Part shown: one piece after another, positions 1 to 9,289 of the stretch
How the letters are laid out: every line of letters starts with the position of its first letter
Position numbering within the stretch: position 1 is the stretch's first letter
Origin: Pseudomonadota bacterium
GTDB taxonomy: Bacteria > Pseudomonadota > Gammaproteobacteria > Burkholderiales > Rhodocyclaceae
Assembly (NCBI GenBank): GCA_021782315.1
Contig: JAJXVG010000006.1
Location: forward strand, 1 to 42,411
Length of the DNA stretch: 42,411 nt
Direction: 5' to 3'
Notes under the pieces: generated by a model
The model's input: the letters and a program-made list of their open reading frames with translations, nothing else
Databases searched by the model: none
Told to the model about the DNA's origin: nothing
Position numbers and translations under genes: made by a program

Positions 1-126
1 GGATTTTTGGTCAGGGCAAGGCGCAAACCACAGCGATACCCAGTGGTATCGCGCGGATTTGCAACGCCGCCATGGCCGAAAAGACTAGGTTTTAAGTGCC
101 GGAGAGCGTGCAACACTACACTAGGC
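1..126 (-). repeat. MITE-like intergenic repeat, copy 1 (cut by window edge)
   Basis: The reverse complement of this stretch matches 20331-20464 closely over about 90 bases, including the core GTTGCAAATCC...GGTATCGCTGTGGTTTGCGCC. The end at 110-126 reads GTGCAACACTACACTAG, the same end as the right side of copy 2, so the two copies together suggest terminal inverted repeats starting CTAGTGTAGTGTTGCAC. An inner palindrome, GATACCCAGTGGTATC, is visible. The element lies upstream of the MFS-PlsC gene and its other end is outside the window. No coding function is seen. Confidence 0.75.
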
Positions 127-221
127 TTCGATTTCTCCCTCAAGCACCTGCTCGATCGGCAGGGGCATTCCTTTTCTCCGGCAGTCTTCGACAGCCGCCG
201 ACTTTTTACTGAGAGCCAGCC

Positions 222-2102
222 ATGAGCGGTCAGTTCGGACTCCTGAAAACACGGCGTTTTGCGCCCTTTTTCGTCACCCAGTTCCTCGGCGCCTTCAACG
301 ACAACCTGTTCAAGAACGCACTGGTCGTCCTGCTCACCTTCCATGCGGCGCAATGGACGGTGATCAGGCCGGAATTGCTGGCCAATGTGGCGGCGGGCAT
401 TTTCATCCTGCCTTTTTTTCTGTTCTCGGCGACGGCCGGGCAGCTTGCCGACAAGTACGACAAGGCGCGCCTGGCCCGGCTGGTCAAGCTGCTGGAAATG
501 TTCATCATGCTCATCGCCGCCGTCGGGTTCTCACTGCACAGCCTGCCGGTGCTGATGGCGGCGCTCTTTCTGCTCGGCCTGCATTCGACGCTGTTCGGGC
601 CGGTCAAGTACGCCATCATTCCGCAGCATCTGCGCCCGGAAGAGCTGATCGGCGGCAATGCGCTGATCGAGGCCGGCACCTTCGTCGCCATCCTGATCGG
701 CACGCTGGCCGGCGGCCTGCTCGCCGGTTCGGTGCAGCATCCGGCCTGGATCGCCATCGGCGGACTGGTCGTCGCCCTGGCCGGTTACCTGGCCAGCCGC
801 GGCATTCCCACCGCGCCGCCGCCGGCGCCGGAACTGAAGGTCAGCCTCAATCCCTTCTCCGAAACCTGGCGCAATATCGCCTTCGCCCGGCAGAACCGCA
901 CGGTTTTCCTGTCCATCCTCGGCATTTCGTGGTTCTGGCTCTACGGCGCGCTCTTTCTCGCCCAGTTCCCGGCTTACGCCAAGTTCGTGCTGGGTGGCGA
1001 CGAAGCTTCGGTGACCCTGCTGCTGGCCGTGTTTACGATAGGTATCGGGGGCGGCTCCATGCTCTGCGAAAGGATGTCCGGCAAGCGTGTCGAGATCGGT
1101 CTGGTGCCCTTCGGTTCCATCGGTCTGACCCTCTTCGGCCTGGACCTCTATTTCGCCTCGCCGGTCGGCCTGGTCGGCGCGACGCCGCATCAACTGCTCG
1201 GGCTGCTCAGCGTGCCGACCGTCTGGCGCGTGCTCTTCGATCTCCTGATGCTCGGCGTTTTCGGCGGCTTTTTCATCGTGCCGCTCTATGCCCTGGTCCA
1301 GTTGCGCAGTTCGCCCGAACACCGGGCGCGCATCATCGCCGCCAACAATATCCTCAACGCGCTGTTCATGGTGGTCGGTGCGCTCGGGGCGGGCAGCCTG
1401 CTCGGCGCCGGCTTGTCGATCCCGATGCTGTTCGGGCTGGCGGCGCTGCTCAATGCCTGCGTGGCGATCTACATCTACGGGCTGGTGCCGGAATTCCTGC
1501 TGCGCTTCATCGCCTGGCTGCTGGTCAAGGCGGTGTACCGGCTGCGCGGCGAGGGGCTGGAAGCCATTCCGCAGGAAGGCGCCGCCGTGCTCGTCGCCAA
1601 CCACGTCAGTTTCGCCGACGCCGTCATCATCATGGGCGCCTCGCCGCGGCCGATCCGTTTCGTCATGGATCACCGCATTTTCAAGACCCCCATGCTCGGT
1701 TTCGTTTTTCGTCATGGCGGCGCTATTCCCATCGCCTCGGCCAAGGAGGACCCGGCGATGATGGAAGCGGCTTTCGCCGAAGTCGGCAAGGCCCTGGCCA
1801 ACGGCGAACTGGTCGGCATTTTTCCGGAGGGACGGATTACCCTCGACGGCGAGATACAGCTTTTCCGTCCCGGCATTTCCCGCATCCTCGAGGCCAACCC
1901 GGTGCCGGTCGTGCCGATGGCATTGGCTGGGCTGTGGGGCAGCTATTTTTCGCGCATTGACGGCGAGGCGATGAAATCGCCATTCAGGCGCGGCTTCTTT
2001 TCGTCGATCAGCCTGCGGGTCGGCGCGCCGCTGGCCGCCGCCGAGGCGACGCCGGATAATCTGCGACGGGCGGTGTCGGACCTGCGCGGGAGCGAGCGCT
2101 GA
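222..2102 (+). CDS. MFS transporter fused to 1-acylglycerol-3-phosphate acyltransferase (LplT-PlsC type)
   Basis: The N-terminal ~420 residues are a hydrophobic MFS permease with about 12 membrane segments; the opening FVTQFLGAFNDNLFKN resembles lysophospholipid transporter LplT. The C-terminal ~200 residues are a PlsC acyltransferase with the catalytic NHxxxxD motif (NHVSFADA, near residue 459) and the FPEG substrate motif (near 533). The likely role is to flip lysophospholipid or a related lipid across the inner membrane and re-acylate it. In E. coli the transporter and the Aas acyltransferase are separate and Aas also carries an acyl-ACP synthetase domain; no such ligase domain is present here. 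ATG at 222 is the first start before the conserved region. The substrate is inferred from family. Confidence 0.87.
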   Translation: MSGQFGLLKTRRFAPFFVTQFLGAFNDNLFKNALVVLLTFHAAQWTVIRPELLANVAAGIFILPFFLFSATAGQLADKYDKARLARLVKLLEMFIMLIAAVGFSLHSLPVLMAALFLLGLHSTLFGPVKYAIIPQHLRPEELIGGNALIEAGTFVAILIGTLAGGLLAGSVQHPAWIAIGGLVVALAGYLASRGIPTAPPPAPELKVSLNPFSETWRNIAFARQNRTVFLSILGISWFWLYGALFLAQFPAYAKFVLGGDEASVTLLLAVFTIGIGGGSMLCERMSGKRVEIGLVPFGSIGLTLFGLDLYFASPVGLVGATPHQLLGLLSVPTVWRVLFDLLMLGVFGGFFIVPLYALVQLRSSPEHRARIIAANNILNALFMVVGALGAGSLLGAGLSIPMLFGLAALLNACVAIYIYGLVPEFLLRFIAWLLVKAVYRLRGEGLEAIPQEGAAVLVANHVSFADAVIIMGASPRPIRFVMDHRIFKTPMLGFVFRHGGAIPIASAKEDPAMMEAAFAEVGKALANGELVGIFPEGRITLDGEIQLFRPGISRILEANPVPVVPMALAGLWGSYFSRIDGEAMKSPFRRGFFSSISLRVGAPLAAAEATPDNLRRAVSDLRGSER

Positions 2103-2140
2103 GCCGCTAAAATGTCGCCTTTCCTTCCTTTTTTCGCGCC

Positions 2141-2902
2141 ATGACGACTGCCGCCCGGATTCCCGCCGATCAACTTGCCTGTCTGGTCAATGCCGAGACG
2201 CAGCGTCTGGCCGCCCGCATGGTGCAGGATGTTTTTGCCGGAACCTTCCGCCAGGCGGCGAGCGCCGACGGGGCGCCGGATGTCGCGGTGCTCGGCGAGG
2301 TGGCGGCGCATTGTTTCGACTGGTGCCGGACGGGGGGCAGCGACGAGGCGCGGGCCTTGCGGCTGGCCTTGCTGATCAGCGGTCTCGACCAGTGGGGGCT
2401 GGCCTATACCCAGGCCTTCAATCTCGAAGCCATCCATGCCCTGACGGCCTTGATCGGTGGTCTGCGCACCCGCCTGGATGCCCGCGACGACACGCTTTTC
2501 CAGCAGTATTTCGCGCAGATCGACGACATCGAGTCGGCCGCGGTCGATTTCAAGGTGGAGCTGCGGCGCGGCATTCACCTGGCCTTGTGGCATGCCATGG
2601 TGGCCTGCGAAACGGTGGAGCAGGTGCAGGGCATAGTCCAGCCGCTGGGCAACATGATGCTGGCGCTCGACCGCCGCATGCCGACCCTGGGCTGGCGCCT
2701 GCTGGCCGATGCCCTGGCCAATATCCAGATCGCCCTGCTCTCCGACATCGCTCTGAAATCCCCGCTGGTCCAGGAGGGAACGCAACAGTTGTTCGCCTCC
2801 CTGCGCCACGCCTTGCCGGCGGAGCGTTACCAGACCATCATGGCTCACGCCGGGCAGGCGGTGGTCGCCTGGCAACAGGCCAGCCGGCACGGTACGGCCT
2901 GA
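2141..2902 (+). CDS. conserved-looking protein of unknown function
   Basis: A 253-residue soluble, probably all-helical protein with no signal peptide or membrane segment. I do not recognise the family. It sits between the lipid transporter/acyltransferase gene and ubiA on the same strand, 38 bases after the former and 27 before the latter. A TAAAAT hexamer at 2108-2113 could be its -10 box. Codon use looks like the neighbours, and the ORF is long with the expected GC pattern, so it is very probably a real gene. The position next to ubiA-ubiD hints at a link to quinone or membrane metabolism, but nothing in the sequence demonstrates it. Confidence 0.75.
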   Translation: MTTAARIPADQLACLVNAETQRLAARMVQDVFAGTFRQAASADGAPDVAVLGEVAAHCFDWCRTGGSDEARALRLALLISGLDQWGLAYTQAFNLEAIHALTALIGGLRTRLDARDDTLFQQYFAQIDDIESAAVDFKVELRRGIHLALWHAMVACETVEQVQGIVQPLGNMMLALDRRMPTLGWRLLADALANIQIALLSDIALKSPLVQEGTQQLFASLRHALPAERYQTIMAHAGQAVVAWQQASRHGTA

Positions 2903-2917
2903 TCGCGCCGGGCAAGG

Positions 2918-2923
2918 TAGAAT
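2918..2923 (+). promoter_or_regulatory. possible -10 box (TAGAAT) for ubiA, near-leaderless
   Basis: TAGAAT lies only six bases before the ubiA ATG at 2930, so a start site at normal spacing would fall at or next to the ATG and give a leaderless mRNA. The -35 position is weak. No Shine-Dalgarno sequence precedes this ATG, which fits. This is a motif call only. Confidence 0.35.
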
Positions 2924-2929
2924 CCGCCG

Positions 2930-3817
2930 ATGAACTGGCTGGCCCTCAGGGAAAAACTCGATCTCTACGAAAAGTTGATGCGGCTCGACAAGCCCATCGG
3001 CATCCTGCTGCTGCTCTGGCCGACGCTCTGGGCGCTGTGGCTCTCCGCACTTGGCCGGCCGGACTGGCAGGTGGTGTGGATCTTCATTCTCGGCACGGTG
3101 CTGATGCGTTCGGCCGGCTGCGTCATCAACGACTATGCCGACCGCGATTTCGACCGGCATGTCGAACGGACCAGGGAGCGCCCGCTGACCGCCGGCCGGG
3201 TGACGACCCGGGAGGCGCTGATGCTTTTCGCGGTCCTGTCGCTGCTGGCCTTCGCACTGGTCGTCGCCCTCGGCAACCGGCTAGTCATCTGGCTGTCGGT
3301 GCCGGCCCTCTTCCTGGCCGGCAGCTATCCCTTCACCAAGCGTTTCTTCGCCATTCCGCAGGCCTATCTCGGCATCGCCTTCGGCTTCGGCATCCCGATG
3401 GCCTATGCGGCGCATCTCGGCGAGGTGCCAGCCGAGGCCTGGTGGCTGCTGCTCGCCAACATCTTCTGGGCGGTGGCCTACGATACCGAATACGCCATGG
3501 TGGATCGCGCCGACGACCTGAAAATCGGCATCAAGACCTCGGCGATCACCTTCGGCCGTTTCGATGTGGCGGCCGTCATGGCCTGCTATGCCGCGACCCT
3601 GGCCATCATCGGCGGCATCGGCTGGTGCCTGCATCTCGGTCCGGCTTTCTATGCCGGGTTGCTCGTCGCCGCCGGCATCATGGGGGTGCATTACACCTGG
3701 ATACGCGGCCGGGAGCGGATGCCCTGCTTCAGGGCCTTTCTGCACAACAACTGGGTCGGCCTGGCGATTTTCGTCGGTATTGCCGTCGATTTCCTGCTCG
3801 ACAGGTATTTCGGATGA
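2930..3817 (+). CDS. ubiA: 4-hydroxybenzoate polyprenyltransferase
   Basis: A 295-residue integral membrane prenyltransferase that attaches the polyprenyl tail to 4-hydroxybenzoate, the membrane-committing step of ubiquinone synthesis. Both Asp-rich diphosphate/Mg2+ motifs are present: NDYADRDFD near residues 66-74 and [13 protein letters not shown] near 184-196. The N-terminal [18 protein letters not shown] is typical of UbiA. Length matches the family (about 290). It is followed at 3933 by ubiD, the next carboxyl-removing step of the same pathway. There is no visible ribosome binding site; a -10-like box lies immediately upstream. Confidence 0.96.
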   Translation: MNWLALREKLDLYEKLMRLDKPIGILLLLWPTLWALWLSALGRPDWQVVWIFILGTVLMRSAGCVINDYADRDFDRHVERTRERPLTAGRVTTREALMLFAVLSLLAFALVVALGNRLVIWLSVPALFLAGSYPFTKRFFAIPQAYLGIAFGFGIPMAYAAHLGEVPAEAWWLLLANIFWAVAYDTEYAMVDRADDLKIGIKTSAITFGRFDVAAVMACYAATLAIIGGIGWCLHLGPAFYAGLLVAAGIMGVHYTWIRGRERMPCFRAFLHNNWVGLAIFVGIAVDFLLDRYFG

Positions 3818-3932
3818 CGATCCCGATCCTCGTTCGGGCTGGCCCGTCGCTCGCGGCATGGTCCGCCGCCAGCACCTTCCTGTCCAATCCGGCCGGTCCC
3901 TGCTCCGGCTGTCACCTGGTTTGCCCGAACCG

Positions 3933-5408
3933 ATGAAATATCACGATCTGCGCGATTTCATGTCGCAACTGGAAAAAACCGGTCAATTGAAACGTGTCGC
4001 CGTCGAGGTCGATACCCACCTCGAAATGACCGAAATCTGCGATCGCGTGCTGCGCTCCGCGGGACCGGCCATCCTCTTCGAAAAGCCGCGCAGCGGCCGG
4101 ACCAGCCATAGCATGCCGGTGCTCGCCAACCTCTTCGGCACGCCGCAGCGGGTGGCCCTGGGCATGGGCGAGGAATCGGTACAGGCCTTGCGCGAGGTCG
4201 GCAAGCTGCTCGCCTATCTCAAGGAACCCGAGCCGCCCAGGGGGTTGAAGGATGCCTGGGGCAAGCTGCCCATCCTCAAGCAGGTGATGAACATGGCGCC
4301 GAAGACGGTCTCGTCGGCGCCCTGCCAGGAAATCGTCTGGGAAGGCAAGGATGTCGATCTCGGCCGCTTGCCGATCCAGCATTGCTGGCCGGGCGACGTC
4401 GCGCCGCTGATCACCTGGGGGCTGGTCGTCACCCGGGGGCCGCACAAGAACCGGCAGAATCTCGGCATCTATCGCCAGCAGGTGCTCGGGCCGAACAAGG
4501 TGATCATGCGCTGGTTGGCCCATCGCGGTGGCGCGCTCGATTTTCGCGACCATCAACTGGCCAGTCCCGGTCAGCCTTTCCCGGTGGCGGTGGTGCTCGG
4601 TTGCGATCCGGCCACCATCCTCGGCGCCGTCACGCCGGTGCCGGACAGTCTTTCCGAATACCAGTTCGCCGGCCTGCTGCGCGGCGGCAAGACCGAACTC
4701 GTCAAGTGCCTCGGTTCCGCATTGCAAGTGCCGGCTTCGGCCGAAATCGTCCTGGAGGGGGTCATCCACCCAGGCGAGTCGGCGCTGGAGGGGCCGTACG
4801 GCGACCATACCGGCTACTACAACGAGCAGGCGGAGTTTCCGGTGTTCACCATCGAGCGCATCACCATGCGCCGCGACCCGATCTACCACAGCACCTATAC
4901 CGGCAAGCCGCCCGACGAACCGGCGGTGCTCGGCGTGGCGCTCAACGAGGTCTTCGTGCCGCTGCTCCAGAAGCAGTACCCGGAAATCGTCGATTTCTAC
5001 CTGCCGCCGGAAGGCTGCTCCTACCGCATGGCCATCGTCAGCATCAGGAAGGCCTATGCGGGCCACGCCAAGCGCGTCATGTTCGGCATCTGGAGCTTCC
5101 TGCGGCAGTTCATGTACACCAAGACCATCGTCGTGGTCGACGACGACATCGACATCCGCGACTGGAAGGAAGTGATCTGGGCGATGACGACGCGTATGGA
5201 CGCCAGCCGCGACACGACCCTGGTGGATAACACGCCCATCGACTACCTCGACTTCGCCAGCCCGGTCGCCGGTCTCGGTTCCAAGATGGGGCTGGACGCA
5301 ACCAACAAGTGGCCGGGCGAGACGAACCGCGAGTGGGGGCGCCCCATCGTCATGGATGCCGACGTCAAAAGGCGGGTCGACGGGTTGTGGCAGGACCTCG
5401 GCCTGTGA
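3933..5408 (+). CDS. ubiD: 4-hydroxy-3-polyprenylbenzoate decarboxylase
   Basis: The product is 491 residues starting [17 protein letters not shown], which matches normal UbiD length; the longer ORF in the track (from 3564) runs into ubiA in another frame and is not used. UbiD removes the carboxyl group from the prenylated benzoate using prenylated FMN made by UbiX, which is not in this window. The family signature around [11 protein letters not shown] and the C-terminal TNREWGRP region are intact. The 115-base gap after ubiA holds no convincing gene. The stop codon overlaps the GTG start of the next gene, suggesting coupled translation. Confidence 0.95.
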   Translation: MKYHDLRDFMSQLEKTGQLKRVAVEVDTHLEMTEICDRVLRSAGPAILFEKPRSGRTSHSMPVLANLFGTPQRVALGMGEESVQALREVGKLLAYLKEPEPPRGLKDAWGKLPILKQVMNMAPKTVSSAPCQEIVWEGKDVDLGRLPIQHCWPGDVAPLITWGLVVTRGPHKNRQNLGIYRQQVLGPNKVIMRWLAHRGGALDFRDHQLASPGQPFPVAVVLGCDPATILGAVTPVPDSLSEYQFAGLLRGGKTELVKCLGSALQVPASAEIVLEGVIHPGESALEGPYGDHTGYYNEQAEFPVFTIERITMRRDPIYHSTYTGKPPDEPAVLGVALNEVFVPLLQKQYPEIVDFYLPPEGCSYRMAIVSIRKAYAGHAKRVMFGIWSFLRQFMYTKTIVVVDDDIDIRDWKEVIWAMTTRMDASRDTTLVDNTPIDYLDFASPVAGLGSKMGLDATNKWPGETNREWGRPIVMDADVKRRVDGLWQDLGL

Positions 5409-5896
5409 GCCTGCAGGTCCTTCCCCTCGACCTGTCCGATCCGGACCAGGCGGAAGTCTGGCTGGACTTGCTCGATCATTACGCCACCGACCCGATGGGC
5501 GGCGGCGACGGCCTTTCCGATTACGCCAAGCTGCATTTGGTCGAGACCATGAAGGCGGTGCCGGGTTTCCACGGCGGCCTGGCCTGGCTCGACGGCCGGG
5601 CGGTCGGTCTGATCGATTGTTTCGCCGGTTTCTCGACCTTCGCGGCCAAGCCCCTGCTCAATGTCCACGATATCGTGGTGCTCGCATCGCTGCGCGGCCG
5701 GGGAATCGGCCAGGCATTGCTGGCCTGGGCCGAAGCGCGCGCCCGCCAGTTGGGCTGCTGCAAGCTGACGCTGGAAGTGCTTTCCAATAATCAGCGGGCA
5801 ATGGCATCCTACGAAGCGGCCGGTTTTGTCCCGTACATGCTCGACCCCCAGGCCGGCCAGGCCCTGTTGATGCAAAAATATCTTTCCGAGGATTGA
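5405..5896 (+). CDS. GNAT-family N-acetyltransferase
   Basis: A 163-residue protein from GTG at 5405, overlapping the ubiD stop by four bases (GTGA). The ORF-track start at 5309 lies deep inside ubiD and is unlikely. The acetyl-CoA-binding motif A is clear as [15 protein letters not shown], followed by the motif-B-like [17 protein letters not shown]. The family transfers acetyl from acetyl-CoA to an amine of a small molecule or protein; the substrate cannot be read from sequence. Translational overlap places it in the ubiA-ubiD unit, but no functional link to ubiquinone is known to me. Confidence 0.88.
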   Translation: MSLQVLPLDLSDPDQAEVWLDLLDHYATDPMGGGDGLSDYAKLHLVETMKAVPGFHGGLAWLDGRAVGLIDCFAGFSTFAAKPLLNVHDIVVLASLRGRGIGQALLAWAEARARQLGCCKLTLEVLSNNQRAMASYEAAGFVPYMLDPQAGQALLMQKYLSED

Positions 5897-5899
5897 AAC

Positions 5900-6313
5900 A
5901 TGCAGGAACCCGTGCCGCAACCGACGCCCGATACGCGGTCTGTTCGCCCCTCGCTGGTCCAACTGACCCATTTCATCTACGGCCTGCACGCCATCGCCGT
6001 GCTGGTCGGCATCTCTTCGGCGGCGACCGTCGCCGGCGGCTTCGTCTTCGGGCTGCCCTCGCTCTGCGCGGTCTTCCTCAATTACCTGAAGCGTGGCGAG
6101 GTCAACGGTAGCTGGCTGGAAAGCCATTTCCGCTGGCAGATCCGCACCTTCTGGTTCACTTTTCTGGGGATGGTGATTTACGGCCTTCTCATCATCACCA
6201 TCATCGGGATTCCGCTCGCCTGGTTACTGATCGCCTTGCTCGGCCTGTGGGTCGGTTATCGCGTGATTCGCGGCTGGGCGGCGCTGTTCGGCGAGCGTAC
6301 GGTAGGCGTTTGA
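5900..6313 (+). CDS. small integral membrane protein, DUF4870-like
   Basis: A 137-residue protein with a short polar N-terminus and three or four membrane helices (around 25-55 and 80-130). The FHFRWQIRTFW-type stretch (SHFRWQIRTFWFTFLG) and the layout resemble the DUF4870 group of small membrane proteins; this assignment is from memory of the pattern. It starts three bases after the GNAT stop and ends as the next gene begins, so it is probably co-transcribed. Function unknown. Confidence 0.75.
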   Translation: MQEPVPQPTPDTRSVRPSLVQLTHFIYGLHAIAVLVGISSAATVAGGFVFGLPSLCAVFLNYLKRGEVNGSWLESHFRWQIRTFWFTFLGMVIYGLLIITIIGIPLAWLLIALLGLWVGYRVIRGWAALFGERTVGV

Positions 6314-6330
6314 ACGCTTTCGGACGACCG

Positions 6331-8592
6331 GTGAGCATTCACCCCAGCCAACGCAACCTGACGCTGTCGGCGATGGGCTTGATCGGCCTTTTGCTGTGCA
6401 TCCTGTTTGTTGTCGAACTGCTTGGCGGCCGCAGCATCGTTTCCGGGGCGGATCCCTACAGGTTGTACGAAATCGGACTGGGTATCGCCGTTTCCATGGC
6501 GCTGCTGTATTTCTATTGGCGCGGCCGCGATTATGCGGCGAAGCTCACCGTGCTGCTCATGGCCTTGACCATGCCGCTGATCTACAAGCCGCTCCATTTC
6601 GAGTACGTCATACCGCAGGCGATCTGGATTCCGTTTATCCTGGCCCTGCTGCTGACCGGTCTGCGCTGGGCCTTGCTCGTTGCCGGCATCACGGTTGCTC
6701 TGCTCCTTTACCGCTTTCCCCATGTGTACGGTAGTGCGCCACAGGTGGTGGCCTCGCTGATCATCCTGCTCATGCTGGTGGCCGGCCGCCTGACCCAGCG
6801 CGAGATGCTGCGCGAAACCCTGCTCGCAAAGCGGCGGGCCGAAGAAACGAGTGCCTCGTGGCGGGAGAACGAAGAGAAGTATCGACTGCTGTCCGAGCAA
6901 CTGCCGCTGGCTATTCAGGTTTTTTCCCCCGACGGGCGGACGGTGCGGGTCAACCAGGCCTGGGAGAAACTGTGGGGGGTTTCGCTCGCCGTTCTCGGCG
7001 ATTACCGGATTTTCGACGATGAGCAACTGGCGGCGGCCGGCCTGCTGGATTTGCTGCGCGGCGCCTTCGAAGGCGAGCGTGTCGAGATGCCGGTGGTCAA
7101 ATACGACAAGGCGCGCAACCCGGTCTTGCCGGATGCTCGCGGCACGCTCTGGATACGTGCCTTTGCCTATCCCTTGTATGGCAGCGACGGCGAGCTTCGC
7201 GAGGTCGTCCTCGTCCAGGAGGACATTACCGAACGCATCCAGGCCGAAGAGCAGATCCGGAATCTGGCCTACTTCGATCCGCTCACGCGCCTGCCCAATC
7301 GTCGTCTTCTCACCGACCGCCTCGGCCAGGCGATGATATCGGGAGGGCGCAGCCGGGAATACGGCGCCATGTTCATCCTCGATCTCGATTATTTCAAGGC
7401 GCTCAACGATACCCAGGGGCACGATGTCGGCGACCAGTTGCTGGTCCAGGTGGCCGGGCGCCTGAGCGGCGCGGTCCGCGCCAAGGACACCGTGTCGCGC
7501 TTCGGCGGCGACGAATTCGTACTCATTCTGGAGGAACTCGGTGCCGACGAGACGACGGCGATTGCCAATGCCGAGCGGGTTGCCGAGAAGGTTCTCGAAG
7601 CGATTCGCCAGCCCTTCGAACTGACCGGGCGCATCGGCCGCTACCAAAGCTCGACCAGCATAGGCATTACCTTGTTCCTTGGCCTGGACGAGCCCTCGGA
7701 AACCCTGCTCAAGCAGGCGGACGTGGCTCTCTATCAGGCCAAGGGCACGGGCCGAAACTGCATCAGTTTTTTCAATCCCGCCATGCAGGCCGTCATCGAC
7801 GAGCGCATGGTGCTCGATGCCGCATTGCGCAACGGCTTGGCGCGCGGCGAATTTGAACTGTTCTACCAGCCCCAGTTCGATCGGCAGCAGCGCATCGTCG
7901 GCGTCGAGGCCTTGCTGCGCTGGTGCTCGGCCGAGCACGGCCTGGTTTCGCCGGCCCGTTTCGTGCCGCTGGCCGAAGAAAGCGGCTTGATTCTGCAGAT
8001 CGGCAAATGGGTGCTCGAAACTGCCTGCGCGCAACTCAAGGCCTGGTCGAGCGATGAGCGGACGGATGGCCTGCAGCTCTCAGTCAATGTCAGCGCCCGC
8101 CAGTTCATGCAGCCGGATTTCGTCAGGCAGGTTGCCCAATGCCTGGCCGAGAGCGGGGCAGCGCCCTCCCTGCTAAAGCTGGAGCTGACCGAAAGCGTCG
8201 TTCTCGACAATGTCGAAGGGGTCATCGGCAAGATGCTGCAACTGAACGAACTGGGTGTCGCCTTCGCCCTCGACGATTTCGGCACCGGCTATTCCTCGCT
8301 CTCCTACCTTAAGCGCCTGCCACTGGAGCAATTGAAGGTCGATCAGTCCTTCGTTCGAGACAGCGACAGCGACCCTAATGCCGCCGCCATCGTTCGCGCC
8401 ATTCTGGCCATGAGCCAGTCGCTCGGCTTGCAGGCAATCGCCGAGGGAGTAGAAACCGAAGCCCAGCGCGAATTCCTGGCCGCCAGCGGCTGCCTGATCT
8501 ATCAGGGCTATCTGTTCGGCAAGCCGATGCCGGTCGCGCAGCTCGACGCCAAGCTCAAGGCGGGCGAGTTCAGCCTGTCGGCGGCTCAATAA
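6331..8592 (+). CDS. membrane PAS-GGDEF-EAL cyclic-di-GMP enzyme
   Basis: From GTG at 6331 the product is about 753 residues; a TTG at 6310 is an alternative start. Five or so membrane helices fill the first ~165 residues, followed by a PAS sensor domain, a GGDEF domain with intact RFGGDEF (near residue 392) and an EAL domain with EALLRW (near 525), the LTES motif, DDFGTGYSSL and AEGVETEAQ. Both the diguanylate cyclase and the phosphodiesterase residues are present, so it could make or break c-di-GMP, with net activity set by the sensor part. The signal is unknown. The stop codon overlaps the end of the convergent iron-sulfur gene by seven bases. Confidence 0.93.
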   Translation: MSIHPSQRNLTLSAMGLIGLLLCILFVVELLGGRSIVSGADPYRLYEIGLGIAVSMALLYFYWRGRDYAAKLTVLLMALTMPLIYKPLHFEYVIPQAIWIPFILALLLTGLRWALLVAGITVALLLYRFPHVYGSAPQVVASLIILLMLVAGRLTQREMLRETLLAKRRAEETSASWRENEEKYRLLSEQLPLAIQVFSPDGRTVRVNQAWEKLWGVSLAVLGDYRIFDDEQLAAAGLLDLLRGAFEGERVEMPVVKYDKARNPVLPDARGTLWIRAFAYPLYGSDGELREVVLVQEDITERIQAEEQIRNLAYFDPLTRLPNRRLLTDRLGQAMISGGRSREYGAMFILDLDYFKALNDTQGHDVGDQLLVQVAGRLSGAVRAKDTVSRFGGDEFVLILEELGADETTAIANAERVAEKVLEAIRQPFELTGRIGRYQSSTSIGITLFLGLDEPSETLLKQADVALYQAKGTGRNCISFFNPAMQAVIDERMVLDAALRNGLARGEFELFYQPQFDRQQRIVGVEALLRWCSAEHGLVSPARFVPLAEESGLILQIGKWVLETACAQLKAWSSDERTDGLQLSVNVSARQFMQPDFVRQVAQCLAESGAAPSLLKLELTESVVLDNVEGVIGKMLQLNELGVAFALDDFGTGYSSLSYLKRLPLEQLKVDQSFVRDSDSDPNAAAIVRAILAMSQSLGLQAIAEGVETEAQREFLAASGCLIYQGYLFGKPMPVAQLDAKLKAGEFSLSAAQ

Positions 8593-9287
8593 AACTGCCG
8601 GATCATGCGCAGCGACAGGGCGTAGCTATGGTGTAGCTGCGCATCGTCGTAGCGGTGTTCGCTGCCGACCGGGCAGGCCGTGCGGGCCAGGCAGGTGAAT
8701 TGGCAGGCGGCGTTTGTGCCCAGGCGATAGGCGACGCATGCGGCAAGCGAGAACTCGCCGGCTAGCGCACCGGCCGGGCAGGCCGCGGTGCACGCCCGGC
8801 TCTGGCAGCTCAGACAGGGGTCTCGGCCGGCCAGCGGCGGAAAGGGCTGGAAATCGCTGTCGACCAGAACGACGGCCCGGTAGGCGAACCAGCTGCCCCA
8901 TGTCTCGTCGATGCCGACCATGAAGGGGGAGGGGCGATGCCAGCCGGCCAGCCGGCCGAGTTGCTGCAGGCCGATCACCTGTTCGCCGGGATAAAGAATC
9001 CGGTAAGGCCTGCCCGGCAGAAAGGCGGCCAACCAGCGCGTCACCGTCTGCAGGGTGTATTGGTCTATGGGATGCTCGCCGCCGATGCCGCTGGCCTTGA
9101 TGCATTCCCACAGCCGCCGGCCGCCGTGGCCGATGAGGATCAATTGCCGGTAGCCCTCGCCATCGCCCAGCGTCTGGCGGACTGCCGGCGGCAACTGCGC
9201 CAGGTCGAAAACGTGCTGGCGGTTCAGGCCCGCCTCGTTCAGGAAGGTCGCTGGAAAGAGGGGGGGCACGGGAGGCTGTTCGCGCAT
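8586..9287 (-). CDS. 4Fe-4S cluster protein, distantly QueG-like
   Basis: A 233-residue cytoplasmic protein. The C-terminal third has two cysteine groups: CLSCQSRACTAACP (Cx2Cx4Cx3CP), and later ACQFTCLARTACPVG, consistent with one or two 4Fe-4S clusters. The N-terminal part (IGHGGRRLWECIKASG) recalls the cobalamin-binding half of epoxyqueuosine reductase-like proteins, but it is shorter than QueG (about 350-380) and I cannot assign the reaction. It begins two bases after dacB ends on the same strand, so the pair is an operon. Confidence 0.75.
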   Translation of the reverse strand: MREQPPVPPLFPATFLNEAGLNRQHVFDLAQLPPAVRQTLGDGEGYRQLILIGHGGRRLWECIKASGIGGEHPIDQYTLQTVTRWLAAFLPGRPYRILYPGEQVIGLQQLGRLAGWHRPSPFMVGIDETWGSWFAYRAVVLVDSDFQPFPPLAGRDPCLSCQSRACTAACPAGALAGEFSLAACVAYRLGTNAACQFTCLARTACPVGSEHRYDDAQLHHSYALSLRMIRQFY

Positions 9288-9289
9288 TC

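Noticed and set aside
123-173. Minus-strand frame MPLPIEQVLEGEIEA ending in the TAG of the repeat
   Set aside because: Only 15 codons, overlapping the promoter region of the next gene; the stop is supplied by the repeat and nothing longer is open upstream.
7-225. 72-residue ORF at the left edge
   Set aside because: It runs through the repeat element, has no ribosome site and overlaps the MFS-PlsC start.
353-1960. 535-residue plus-strand ORF inside the MFS-PlsC gene
   Set aside because: Arg/Pro/Gly-rich shadow frame of a high-GC gene; the 626-residue frame has real motifs. The same applies to the long antisense ORFs at 531-1715, 1943-3160, 3912-5066 and 6256-8034.
3814-3936. 40-residue frame with CSGCH between ubiA and ubiD
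   Set aside because: The CxxCH match looks like chance: no signal peptide, no ribosome site, and the frame runs into the ubiD start.
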